A stretch of 64,000 nucleotides of DNA from an archaeon (GTDB lineage Archaea; Thermoproteota; Nitrososphaeria; Nitrososphaerales; Gagatemarchaeaceae), in NCBI GenBank assembly GCA_021819035.1, contig JAKASL010000001.1:186001-250000 (forward strand), given 5' to 3'. The notes below the pieces were generated by a model. That model saw only the letters and a list, made by a program, of their open reading frames with translations. It was not told where the DNA came from and did no database searches. Position numbers and translations under genes: made by a program. Positions 41,235-48,515 of the stretch are shown piece by piece; position 1 is the stretch's first letter, and each line of letters opens with the position of its first letter.

Positions 41235-42266
41235 ATGGGCGTAGACTTCGGTGACGCCATACCGAGAGAGAAGATACAGCTCGAGGACATCGCCGGGTGG
41301 AAGCTCGCCGTCGACGGGTACAACACCCTCTACCAGTTCCTTGCCATCATCCGTGGGATGGACGGCGGCCACCTCAAGGACAAGCAGGGACGGGTCACTT
41401 CCCACATCTCTGGGCTCTTCTACAGGAACGTCAACCTGCTGGAGCTTGGCATGAAGCTTGTCTATGTGTTCGACGGCCGCCCCCCCGAACTCAAGATGGA
41501 GGAGATCAGGAGGCGTTCTGAGCAGCGGAGGGAAGCCAAGGACCAGTACCTCCGCGCCCTCCAGGCGGGCGAGATGACTGAGGCGAGGAAATATGCGGAG
41601 GCCTCCACGGTCCTCAGGAGGGAGATGGTCGCCGACGCGAAGGGGCTCCTGGACGCGATGGGGATACCGTGGGTAGATGCCCCATCCGAGGGCGAGGCCC
41701 AAGCGTCGGTCATGGCGATCGAGGGGACAGTGAACGCCGTGGCGTCCCAGGACCACGACTCCATCGTATTCGGGGCGCCCGTCCTTGTGCGCAACGTCAC
41801 AGTATCGGGCAAGCGAAGGCTCCCGAGCAAGGGGATCGTGATCAACGTGGTCCCGGAGCGGATAACCCTCAAGGACGCGCTGACCGCCACAGGGCTGTCC
41901 AGAGAGCAGCTGGTCGACTTCGCGATACTGCTCGGGACCGATTTCAATCCTGACGGGTTCGCGGGGGTAGGGCCGGCCACGGCTCTCAAGTACCTCAGGA
42001 AGTATGGCAGGCTGGAGGAAGTCAAGGAGCTCGCAGGCCCCCTGCAGGAGGTCAACTACCAGGAGATCCGGAAGCTTTACCTCGACGCCCCCTCGATCAA
42101 GGGGGTGCGCCCCGAGTGGAAGCCTCTCGACAAGGAAAGGGTCGTGTCCTTTCTGGTCGGGGAGCACTCCTTCTCCAGGGACAGGGTCGACGCCGCCATA
42201 GCGCGGGTGCAGTCTTCGAGTGCCGACTCATCCAAGACGGAGACCCTGGAGAAGTGGTTCGGCTGA
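41235..42266 (+). CDS. fen1: flap endonuclease 1
   Basis: A 343-residue FEN1 from the ATG before GVDFGDAIPREKIQLEDIAGWKLAVDGYNTLYQFL; a GTG six codons upstream is possible but the family starts with this methionine. Catalytic acids: VFDGRPPELK (N-region), DAPSEGEAQASVM near residue 151, SQDHDSIVFG near residue 170 and ILLGTDFNPDGFAGVGPATALKYL near residue 232. The C-terminus TLEKWFG is a PCNA-interacting box. FEN1 removes 5' flaps in replication and repair. A TATA-like element (CCGATAAATCGG, palindromic) lies about 27-38 nt upstream. Confidence 0.98.
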   Translation: MGVDFGDAIPREKIQLEDIAGWKLAVDGYNTLYQFLAIIRGMDGGHLKDKQGRVTSHISGLFYRNVNLLELGMKLVYVFDGRPPELKMEEIRRRSEQRREAKDQYLRALQAGEMTEARKYAEASTVLRREMVADAKGLLDAMGIPWVDAPSEGEAQASVMAIEGTVNAVASQDHDSIVFGAPVLVRNVTVSGKRRLPSKGIVINVVPERITLKDALTATGLSREQLVDFAILLGTDFNPDGFAGVGPATALKYLRKYGRLEEVKELAGPLQEVNYQEIRKLYLDAPSIKGVRPEWKPLDKERVVSFLVGEHSFSRDRVDAAIARVQSSSADSSKTETLEKWFG

Positions 42267-42328
42267 GCCGCTCTGAGCCGGACTTCATGCCTCTACGTTT
42301 ATCAACTTCAGCCGGAGTTCGTCCTTAG

Positions 42329-42817
42329 TTGGCGAAGTCGAAGGCCAAGGGGCCCGCAGAGTCCGAGATGACCACCGCCAGACTCATGATGCCGACCGAC
42401 GCCAACGTGCTGGGGAACGTCTTCGGGGGGGCGATCATGAGATACATGGACGAGATAGCCGCTATCGTCGCCTGGCGCCATGCAGGCAAGAACGTGGTCA
42501 CAGCTTCCATCGACAGAATGAACTTCTACGCTCCCGTCTATGTCGGCGACCTGCTGATACTCAAAGCGGCAGTGAACTATGTCGGTACCACTTCGATGGA
42601 GATCGGAGTGAGGCTCGAGGCCGTGGACCCGTCCACCCGCAAGGGGACGCACACCGGGTCCTGTTACCTGACCTACGTGGCGCTGGACGAGAAGGGCAAG
42701 CCGACCCGCATACCGCCACTCAACCCGGTGACCAGCATAGAGAAGAAGCGATTCAACGAGGGCCTCGCAAGGCGGAGGCTCCGAGAGGCTACCCAGGCTG
42801 TAATGGACAGCAGCTGA
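42329..42817 (+). CDS. hotdog-fold acyl-CoA thioesterase (BACH/YciA type)
   Basis: A 162-residue protein with a TTG start. The hotdog core has ARLMMPTDANVLGNVFGGAIMRYMDEIAAIVAWRH (the GNVFGG-x-x-M and Asp motif), VVTASIDRMNFYAPVYVGDLLI, and a C-terminal helical segment. These are acyl-CoA hydrolases that release free acid from medium- or long-chain CoA esters. A thioesterase fits with the acyl-CoA genes at 18-25 kb, though physically separate. TATA box ACGTTTATC lies about 33 nt upstream. Confidence 0.92.
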   Translation: MAKSKAKGPAESEMTTARLMMPTDANVLGNVFGGAIMRYMDEIAAIVAWRHAGKNVVTASIDRMNFYAPVYVGDLLILKAAVNYVGTTSMEIGVRLEAVDPSTRKGTHTGSCYLTYVALDEKGKPTRIPPLNPVTSIEKKRFNEGLARRRLREATQAVMDSS

Positions 42818-42897
42818 GATGCACCTCCTCTTTTGATTCCGGGCTCAACAAAACTAGAGCATCCTGCACATAGGGGCGACCCACCCACGTCCGGCTG

Positions 42898-43257
42898 TTG
42901 CGCGACATCTCTGAGGCCTTCGGGGCAGGCAAGATGAGAAGCGGAAACGCGGCGGTCTATCAGCTGAAGGAGCAGTTCGAGAAGTTCCCCTCTTCCCCGC
43001 ACAAAGTCGAGGCCTGCGAGTCTATCGCGGCCTGCTTCCTCCAGCTCGAACAATACGCCGACGCAGGCGGCTGGTACGCGACGGCGGGGCGGCTGATACT
43101 CTCGGAGCCGAGCGCATCGCCGGCGGTCAGGGCGATCAGCGCCCTGTTCGAGTACGAAAGGGCCCTGTGCTGCTACCGGGAGAGCGACGACGAAGAACGA
43201 ATCGCCGAGTGTTCCGTCCTGGTCAACGAGCTCAGGCGGGAATGCGCTTCAGCCTGA
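42898..43257 (+). CDS. helical-repeat (TPR-like) hypothetical protein
   Basis: A 119-residue protein with a TTG start, composed of paired amphipathic helices: AVYQLKEQFEKFPSSPHKVEACESIAACFLQLEQYADAGGWYATAGRLI and AISALFEYERALCCYRES. The spacing of small and aromatic residues (A-x-x-F, Y-A-D-A) resembles tetratricopeptide repeats. No family is recognised. It runs convergently into the zinc protein gene, overlapping its end by 9 nt. Confidence 0.65.
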   Translation: MRDISEAFGAGKMRSGNAAVYQLKEQFEKFPSSPHKVEACESIAACFLQLEQYADAGGWYATAGRLILSEPSASPAVRAISALFEYERALCCYRESDDEERIAECSVLVNELRRECASA

Positions 43258-43410
43258 GTCCCGTCGCTCGTCTTCCTCTGCCTTCGCCTGCATCCTGTTG
43301 GCCGTCTTCACGTAACACTCTTCGCAGACAGGCTCGTCCCTCGGTCCGACTTTGAATGTGTGCAACGCCACTTCGAGCTCGGTGTCGCAGAAGTAGCACT
43401 TCGGCTTCAG
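43249..43410 (-). CDS. small four-cysteine zinc protein, probable CTG start
   Basis: The recognisable product, KPKCYFCDTELEVALH followed by a second CxxC in VCEECYVKTANRM, is about 53 residues. In its frame there is no ATG; GTG exists only at 43476 and would add 22 unrelated residues inside the nuclease gene. The CTG at 43410 lies in the sequence CTGA at the end of the nuclease gene, exactly where a 4-nt ATGA overlap is usual, so a CTG start coupled to upstream translation is the simplest reading. Zinc-finger partner of the nuclease is inference. Confidence 0.6.
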   Translation of the reverse strand: MKPKCYFCDTELEVALHTFKVGPRDEPVCEECYVKTANRMQAKAEEDERRDSG

Positions 43411-43712
43411 GACACCCCTCTCCTGGCCGCATACACCCTCCTCCTGACTAGCTCCCCTCTCCCCTTGTAATGCCACACCTCTGCGTCTCCGTTCGCGTTC
43501 TTCCCCCACTCCGCAAGCTCCCCGAGCTCCTCCTTGGTCGCCCTCGCCCTCCCGCTCTTGACCTGAACCAGCAGGACCTTGCCATCCTTGGCTGCGAAGA
43601 CGTCGACGGCCCCGTGGGAGGCGGCGCTCCTGGATACCATCCAGCCCTCTTTCTTCAGCTTCGACATCGCCTGATACTCGCGGGATCTGCCTTTTACATA
43701 GTTGCTATTCAC
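43407..43712 (-). CDS. PDDEXK-fold nuclease, Hjc-like
   Basis: A 101-residue protein from the GTG before NSNYVKGRSREYQAMSKLKKEGW; a longer frame is open upstream but reads badly. The sequence follows restriction-endonuclease-like order: a basic N-terminus with G-R-S-R-E (the conserved Glu), a strand with SRSAASHGAVDVFAA (catalytic Asp) and LLVQVKSGRA, where the usual E-x-K is Q-x-K. The size and first motifs are those of the archaeal Holliday-junction resolvase family Hjc, but the Gln change is unusual. Whether it cuts junctions or other DNA is not known. Confidence 0.7.
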   Translation of the reverse strand: MNSNYVKGRSREYQAMSKLKKEGWMVSRSAASHGAVDVFAAKDGKVLLVQVKSGRARATKEELGELAEWGKNANGDAEVWHYKGRGELVRRRVYAARRGVS

Positions 43713-44036
43713 GTGGAGCCAGCTCCGACAAGTGCATGAGTTCTGCTTTCGAACCACCGGCTGGAGTTGACTGGTATTTGGGGAAATCGGGCTGAACACG
43801 TGGACGCTGCAGGCTGTCTGGGCCATGGATGCCACGCCTGTGCTCCATGGCCGCCATGTGCACACTCTCGATTCACACTGATTGACCTCGCCGGCTGTCG
43901 CAGGCGAAGCACAGAGCGAGAAGCAGATAAAAGCCAACCCTCACGGCCGCCTGCGAGCCGACCGGAGGACGCTAAAACTGCGCGCACCCGAGGCCGGCGA
44001 CCTGGCAGACTTAAGACGCGACGATTTCCACCCCTG
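43713..44036. other. 324-nt gap without a recognisable gene
   Basis: No protein-like frame. AT-rich elements: CAGATAAAAGCC at about 43924-43935 and CAGACTTAAGACG at about 44008-44017; the second lies 25-30 nt before the translin gene's TTG and is its likely promoter. A GGTTCGAA in the minus strand at about 43745-43752 looked tRNA-like but no acceptor stem fits. The first element may begin an unrecognised short RNA. Confidence 0.4.
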
Positions 44037-44669
44037 TTGAGCTTGGAAGCGGTAATACGTTCCCTAAAGGCGACGGAGGTAAGATTCTCTGAGCAGCTTG
44101 AGCGTCGTGACCGGGTCATCAAGGGGAGCAGGGATGTCATCTCGGCGTCCTCACGGGCGATTATATCTGTCCATCTGGGAAAGATCAAGGACGGCGAAAG
44201 AGAGCTTTCGAAGGCGAAGTCGCTGCTGAAAGAGCTCAAACAGGACACAGACGGCTCCTTGTCGAGGTACATCATCTCCCCTGAAACCGAGGTGGTGGAG
44301 GCCTCCGTCGTAATCTCACTCGTGAAGGGGAAACCAATCCCTCCGATGGAGAGCATCGACTCCTCCCCTGAGGCGTATCTGCTCGGACTTCTTGACGCGG
44401 TGGGAGAGCTGAAGAGGCTGGTGCTAGACTCGATCCTGGGGAGAGACCTCAAGGGCGCAAAGAAGTACTTCAAGGTCATGGAGGACCTATATGCTGCATG
44501 CTCCCCCCTCGCCGTCTATGACCATGTCGTGAACGGGGTCCGGAGGAAAATCGACGTGGCTCGGATGCTCGTCGAGGACACCAGGGGCCTGCTAGCCGAG
44601 GAGATTGGCCGGAACTCTGTCAGCAGCTCCATGGCGCGGCTGGAGAAGAAGCTCGGGCGTCCGACTTAG
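44037..44669 (+). CDS. translin family protein
   Basis: A 210-residue all-helical protein from the TTG chosen by its TATA box. RFSEQLERRDRVIKGSRDVISASSRAIISVHL matches the first translin helix, with the conserved E-x-x-x-R-D and the later GLLDAVGELKRLVLDSILGRDLKGAKKYFKVMEDLYAAC, the family's most conserved part. Archaeal translins are octameric and some lineages use them as RNA- or tRNA-processing nucleases; the catalytic carboxylates of the TRAX type are not obvious. It converges on the RibL-type gene. Confidence 0.85.
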   Translation: MSLEAVIRSLKATEVRFSEQLERRDRVIKGSRDVISASSRAIISVHLGKIKDGERELSKAKSLLKELKQDTDGSLSRYIISPETEVVEASVVISLVKGKPIPPMESIDSSPEAYLLGLLDAVGELKRLVLDSILGRDLKGAKKYFKVMEDLYAACSPLAVYDHVVNGVRRKIDVARMLVEDTRGLLAEEIGRNSVSSSMARLEKKLGRPT

Positions 44670-45265
44670 AAGTCCTTCAGCAGCCTGCTCGTCTTGATGT
44701 CTGGGTAGGGGGAGTCGAGGCGCACCACCTTGAGCTTCATTCCTCTCTGGGCCGCCTCCCTCGCGATTTCCTCCTCCATGTGATACTGGTCGTAACCTAG
44801 GGCGACCACGTCGGGACCCGTCCTCTCGAGTGTGAGGTAGATGTCCCCCTCGACTCCTAGTACGGCGGCGTCGACGTACCTGAGGGCCGAGAGAAGCCTC
44901 GCCCTGTCCCCCTCCCCAACGAGGGGCTCCCGATTCTTCCTCTTCCTGATCGTACTGTCCCGGGCGACGGAGACCACGAGCGCGTCTCCCAGAGCCCGGG
45001 CCTTCTTTATGGTGTACAGATGCCCGTAGTGTATCACCTCGAAGCCCCCTCCTATGAAAACGACCTTGATCGCCCTCCTCCCGCGCGGAGTCAGCTCGGC
45101 CCCATTGCTCCCGAGTCTCACCAGCCCGAGCCTCGACAGCTTCTCGAGTTCGTCTCTTGCTTCCTTCGGCCCAAGACCGAGCCTCGCAGCGAGCTCCCTT
45201 GCCCCCGCGTTCCTCCCGGTGACCCGCAACGAATACACGGCAGCGAGGACCCTCTTGCTGTTCAT
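44666..45265 (-). CDS. ribL: HTH domain fused to RibL-type FAD synthetase (cytidylyltransferase fold)
   Basis: A 199-residue fusion. Residues 1-66 form a winged helix (LRVTGRNAGARELAARLGLGPKEARDELEKLSRLGLVRL). Residues 67-199 are the nucleotidyltransferase with VVFIGGGFEVIHYGHLYTIKKAR (HxGH motif), the GYDQ adenine-contact segment and LDSPYPDIKTSRLLKDF at the end. Archaeal RibL makes FAD from FMN and CTP/ATP. The HTH could make this protein a riboflavin-sensing regulator of its own class (as in the CTP-dependent RbkR proteins), which is inference. It overlaps the translin gene by 4 nt and follows dphB by 3 nt. Confidence 0.85.
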   Translation of the reverse strand: MNSKRVLAAVYSLRVTGRNAGARELAARLGLGPKEARDELEKLSRLGLVRLGSNGAELTPRGRRAIKVVFIGGGFEVIHYGHLYTIKKARALGDALVVSVARDSTIRKRKNREPLVGEGDRARLLSALRYVDAAVLGVEGDIYLTLERTGPDVVALGYDQYHMEEEIAREAAQRGMKLKVVRLDSPYPDIKTSRLLKDF

Positions 45266-45268
45266 CTG

Positions 45269-46309
45269 TCACCAGTCTATCTTTGCCACGCCTGCGAACG
45301 CCAGGGAATCCAAAAGCCCTTCGGCGTACCCGATGCTCAGCATGGCCATCTCATCCTCTCCATTGGCCAAGAAGCTCTCGGCGTCTTTCACGTAGAGCTC
45401 TGCGTTCTCCACAACGTGCTCGTACTGCCCGCCCAGCTTCGGTTTAAGCGTCCCAAGTGCCTTCCTCGTCTTGGCCACGTATCTCGGGACCAGCACCTGA
45501 GCGGTTTTGAGCACACCATCCGAGTTGCTCCTGACATCCCTATCCGAGAGGGCGAATATGGCCGCGACAGCTTCGACCTCGGAGAAGTGCAGCCGTCCCG
45601 GGATTATGACGCTGTGGGGAGGCTCTCCATACTCAATCTTGGAAAGTTCACCAATGCTCCCGGCGGCTGACTTGTATCCTCCGCGGCCGAGCCTCGAAAG
45701 AACGATGGCGAACGTCTTCTCAGACACCACCCCGCGCTTGAAGTTCGCCTCGGCCAGTAGCAGCCCTGCCATGGCGGCCCCTGGGGCCACCCCGTCTCCG
45801 CTCTGGGCATCGTACTCGAGTAGGAGAAGGGTATGTGCGCCCTCCAGCAGGTTTGAGTGGATGATGTGGTAGGCTTGGGTCAGCTTGCCCACTGACTCCC
45901 TTGTCACAGTGACAGTCCTGGAGAACTTGTACGAATGCAGTCCGCTTTCGCTGGCGGCCGAAGAGGCTATGGTCGCCGAGTGCACGACGCGGCTTTCGAT
46001 TCCCTTTTTGATGGCCCTCGCCCTGAGCTCGTTGTGGGTGGTTGCTATCATCGGGTCTCCCAGCGTCGCTAGCGCGACGCTCTTGTTCGCCGCCTCATCC
46101 AATATTCTGCTCCCACTCTCAACGAATTCCCTGTCCACGACTGTCAGTTCCTTCCCTGTGGCCTTCGCAATCTCCCTTAGAAGGGCGGGCTCATGGGGCG
46201 CAGTGTAGTATTCGAGGTATACGACATCGGCCGCCTTCAGCTCGTCGATCGCTTCTAGTGATGCTCCCCTTGACCCGAGGCCCAGTCCGACAAATGTGAG
46301 ACGGCCCAT
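45269..46309 (-). CDS. dphB: diphthine synthase fused to a DUF357 domain
   Basis: A 346-residue protein. Residues 1-260 are the SAM-dependent diphthine synthase: LTFVGLGLGSRGASLEAIDELKAADVVYLEYYT, the central LATLGDPMIATTHNELR motif and HSATIASSAASESGLHSYKFSRTVTV. This methylates the EF2 His adduct. Residues about 265-346 (YVAKTRKALGTLKPKL, LSIGYAEGLLDSLAF) match DUF357, whose role is unknown. Stand-alone DphB proteins are about 260 residues, so the extra domain is a real fusion. It forms an operon with the HTH-RibL gene. Its start codon is ATG. Confidence 0.93.
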   Translation of the reverse strand: MGRLTFVGLGLGSRGASLEAIDELKAADVVYLEYYTAPHEPALLREIAKATGKELTVVDREFVESGSRILDEAANKSVALATLGDPMIATTHNELRARAIKKGIESRVVHSATIASSAASESGLHSYKFSRTVTVTRESVGKLTQAYHIIHSNLLEGAHTLLLLEYDAQSGDGVAPGAAMAGLLLAEANFKRGVVSEKTFAIVLSRLGRGGYKSAAGSIGELSKIEYGEPPHSVIIPGRLHFSEVEAVAAIFALSDRDVRSNSDGVLKTAQVLVPRYVAKTRKALGTLKPKLGGQYEHVVENAELYVKDAESFLANGEDEMAMLSIGYAEGLLDSLAFAGVAKIDW

Positions 46310-46430
46310 GGGTCTGCCCGACGCGGCCCATTATATCAATCCAGATTGGCTTCGTGGGGCGCCCATCCCCTGCTATGATGCGTCGACCGTCTATCAAGTG
46401 TCGCTTGGCTGGTCGATGGCATTGAGAACC

Positions 46431-46440
46431 CTTTTAATTC
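46431..46440 (+). promoter_or_regulatory. TATA box of the tRNA-Lys gene
   Basis: CTTTTAATTC about 25-34 nt upstream of the first tRNA base, normal archaeal promoter spacing. Confidence 0.7.
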
Positions 46441-46464
46441 CGGCCAATCGGCCGCACCTTCGGT

Positions 46465-46580
46465 GGGCCCTTGGCTCAGCCAGGTTAGAGCGGCTGGCTC
46501 TTAGCTAGCTGTGGGAGTCACCAGCATGCCGTGGGAGGCGCTAAAGTCGCCCGCGAATTCGAATCCCACAGGGCCCGCCA
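46465..46580 (+). tRNA. tRNA-Lys(CTT) with interrupted variable/T-arm region
   Basis: Acceptor GGGCCCT (46465-46471) pairs with AGGGCCC (46570-46576), followed by G and an encoded CCA. The D-arm is GCTC...GAGC (46474-46491). The anticodon arm is GCTGG-CTCTTAG-CTAGC, anticodon CTT (46500-46502), and has no intron. The T-loop TTCGAAT and 3' stem CCCAC (46558-46569) are intact, but the 5' stem GTGGG stands at 46531-46535, 22 nt before the loop, and the variable region is about 21 nt rather than 5. So roughly 38 extra nucleotides must be spliced out, as one or two non-canonical introns. The 22-nt insert contains GGCG...CGCC. Confidence 0.85.
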
Positions 46581-46689
46581 CCACACCTTACGTCAGTCCA
46601 CAATCCTGTCGGTGGTCCCACATCTCCCAAACCTGAGAATCGTCACGTTTCCTTATTAGCCCAACTCCGTGGCGCAGACTTTGAGATAG

Positions 46690-48180
46690 TTGTCGCTCAA
46701 GACAGAGAGGACTGCCAAGTTCCCGTTCCCAAAACTGGACGCCGAGGCTAGGACGGGGAATTTCGAAGAAGTCCAGCTTCCCTACACCATGGAAGAGGCC
46801 ATGGAGGAGGCCAGCCGGTGCGTCACCTGCGGGAATCCGGTATGCATGGACGTGTGTCCGCTCCAGACGGACATCAGGGGCATGTGCGAAGCCGTGTCTA
46901 GGGGGGACCTGGCGACCGCCTACCGCAGGATACGCGAGACCAATCCTCTCCTGGGGACCACGGCCCGCTGCTGTCCTCAACTGGACAGTCTCTGTGAATC
47001 TGCCTGCGTCATTGGGACCAGAGGAGAACCTGTGGCCTCGGGGATGATACAGCGTTTCGTTGCCGACTGGGAGAGGGCCGTGTCCAGGCAGCCTGACCCC
47101 GTCTTGAGACCTCCTTCCGGCAGGAGGGTCGCGGTGGTCGGAGGGGGCCCGGCGGGCCTCGCCGCGGCGGAGCTGCTCACGAGGTTCGGTCACTCCGTGA
47201 CCATCTACGACGAACTCCCCAACCTAGGAGGGACAGCCTGGTACGGCATCCCGGACTACCACCTCCCCAAGGACGTCCTCCGCTACGAAGCGGGAAGGAT
47301 AGTGGGGATGGGCGTGGAGGCGAGGACAGGCACGAAAGTCGGGAAGGACGTCAGGCTCGACGACCTCCGGGCAGACTACGACGCCGTGCTCATCGCCACG
47401 GGGGCCAAGGATGTGCCGAAGCCCGACACCCCCGGGTCTGACCTGAAAGGCGTCTACGACGGGTACCGGTTCCTCGAAGACGTCTTCGTCGAAGGGGTCG
47501 ACAGCTACCTCGAGCATCCGAGGTACGACCTTGGAAAGCGCGTCCTGGTCATAGGCGGAGGGGACAGCGCCCTGGACTGCGCCCGGACCGCCCAGAGGCT
47601 GACGGGGGGCGAAGTCACGATTGTCTACCGGAGGACAGAGGCAGAGATGCCGGTCGACAAGATACTGATCGAGGAGGGGAAGGAGGAGGGGCTTCGGCTT
47701 GGGTTCCTGCTCTCCCCGAAGGAGTACTCGGGGGAGGGGGGGAGGGTGACCAAGGCGACCATGTCTATGATGAAGCTGGGCGAGGTCGACGCCTCCGGGA
47801 GGAGGAGCCCTGTGCCCACCGGCGAGACCGTCGACCTCGAGTGCGACTCGGTCATCGTCGCCATAGGCCGCGGCCCGAACTCGTTCATCGGGAAGCTGGC
47901 CGGACTCGAGCCCGGCCACAGGAGCGGGATCGCTATCGACGACCGTTCCATGACCTCGCTCCCAGGCGTATTCGCGGCGGGGGACGTGGTGACTGGAGAG
48001 AGCCTGGTCGTGAAAGCTATGGCCAAGGGGAGGGACGCAGGCCAGAGGATTCACGAGTACCTGCTCGGGCTCGAGGTTAGGCACGTCTCCCTCTACGATT
48101 ACTACTTCACAAGGCGGACCACCGGGCGGTACTACCGCGAGATGATGGACGGCAAGGACGAAGCCCCTCTCCCGGACTAG
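46690..48180 (+). CDS. GltD-like NAD(P)H-dependent flavin oxidoreductase with N-terminal iron-sulfur domain
   Basis: A 496-residue protein with a TTG start. N-terminal Cys clusters CVTCGNPVCMDVCPLQ and CPQLDSLCESAC form the two [4Fe-4S] sites of the glutamate-synthase small-subunit type. Then FAD motif VAVVGGGPAGLAAAELL near residue 138, NADP motif LVIGGGDSALDCARTAQRL near residue 280 and the closing VFAAGDVVTGESLVVKAMAKGRDA. Stand-alone GltD-like proteins also serve as ferredoxin:NADP oxidoreductase partners (as in NfnB). No large subunit is nearby, so the electron partner is unknown. TATA-like TCCTTATTAGCC lies near 46650. Confidence 0.93.
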   Translation: MSLKTERTAKFPFPKLDAEARTGNFEEVQLPYTMEEAMEEASRCVTCGNPVCMDVCPLQTDIRGMCEAVSRGDLATAYRRIRETNPLLGTTARCCPQLDSLCESACVIGTRGEPVASGMIQRFVADWERAVSRQPDPVLRPPSGRRVAVVGGGPAGLAAAELLTRFGHSVTIYDELPNLGGTAWYGIPDYHLPKDVLRYEAGRIVGMGVEARTGTKVGKDVRLDDLRADYDAVLIATGAKDVPKPDTPGSDLKGVYDGYRFLEDVFVEGVDSYLEHPRYDLGKRVLVIGGGDSALDCARTAQRLTGGEVTIVYRRTEAEMPVDKILIEEGKEEGLRLGFLLSPKEYSGEGGRVTKATMSMMKLGEVDASGRRSPVPTGETVDLECDSVIVAIGRGPNSFIGKLAGLEPGHRSGIAIDDRSMTSLPGVFAAGDVVTGESLVVKAMAKGRDAGQRIHEYLLGLEVRHVSLYDYYFTRRTTGRYYREMMDGKDEAPLPD

Positions 48181-48286
48181 CCCAGGGTCCTCCCCCGGCA
48201 ACCCCTCCGCCCCTGAAGTGCCGTCTGGGGGTCCTGATTCGACAGTTATCTAACTTCCCCCCCATCCGACTCGGCGTTCGCTCAAT

Positions 48287-48294
48287 CTTATATC
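48287..48294 (+). promoter_or_regulatory. TATA box of the DUF3311-symporter operon
   Basis: CTTATATC, whose position suggests transcription starting inside the annotated DUF3311 frame, hence a shorter protein. Confidence 0.5.
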
Positions 48295-48304
48295 CAGTCC
48301 TTGT

Positions 48305-48514
48305 ATGGACCCCTTGCGCGTGAAGTCGAAAGATGCCGTGGCTGGCATACTGATCGCGATTCCGTTCCTTGTGTATTTCGCCATCCCAACATACAATGTG
48401 GTGAACCCATTGTGGGGGGGAGTTCCTTTCTTCTGGTGGTATCAGACCGTCTGGCTTGCCATCAGCGCCGTATTCTTCTTCATCGCGGCTTTGTTACTAG
48501 GGAGGAAGGGCTGA
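48305..48514 (+). CDS. DUF3311 small membrane protein
   Basis: A 69-residue protein with two transmembrane helices (about 13-31 and 46-64) and PTYNVVNPLWGGVPFFWWYQ between them, the DUF3311 signature. Members sit just before sodium/solute symporters, as here, and are thought to help their assembly. The start is drawn at ATG 48305, but the TATA box (CTTATATC, 48287-48294) predicts a transcript start near 48317, so the GTG at 48320 or TTG at 48314 may be the true start, dropping 3-5 residues. The stop abuts the symporter's ATG by 1 nt. Confidence 0.9.
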   Translation: MDPLRVKSKDAVAGILIAIPFLVYFAIPTYNVVNPLWGGVPFFWWYQTVWLAISAVFFFIAALLLGRKG

Positions 48515-48515
48515 C

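Noticed and set aside
43740..43760. GGTTCGAA on the minus strand resembling a tRNA T-loop
   Set aside because: The flanking bases do not form a T-stem and no acceptor or anticodon arm fits upstream.
43767..44036. 90-residue extension of the translin frame
   Set aside because: Cys/Arg/Pro-rich and unlike the family, and the TATA element lies after it.
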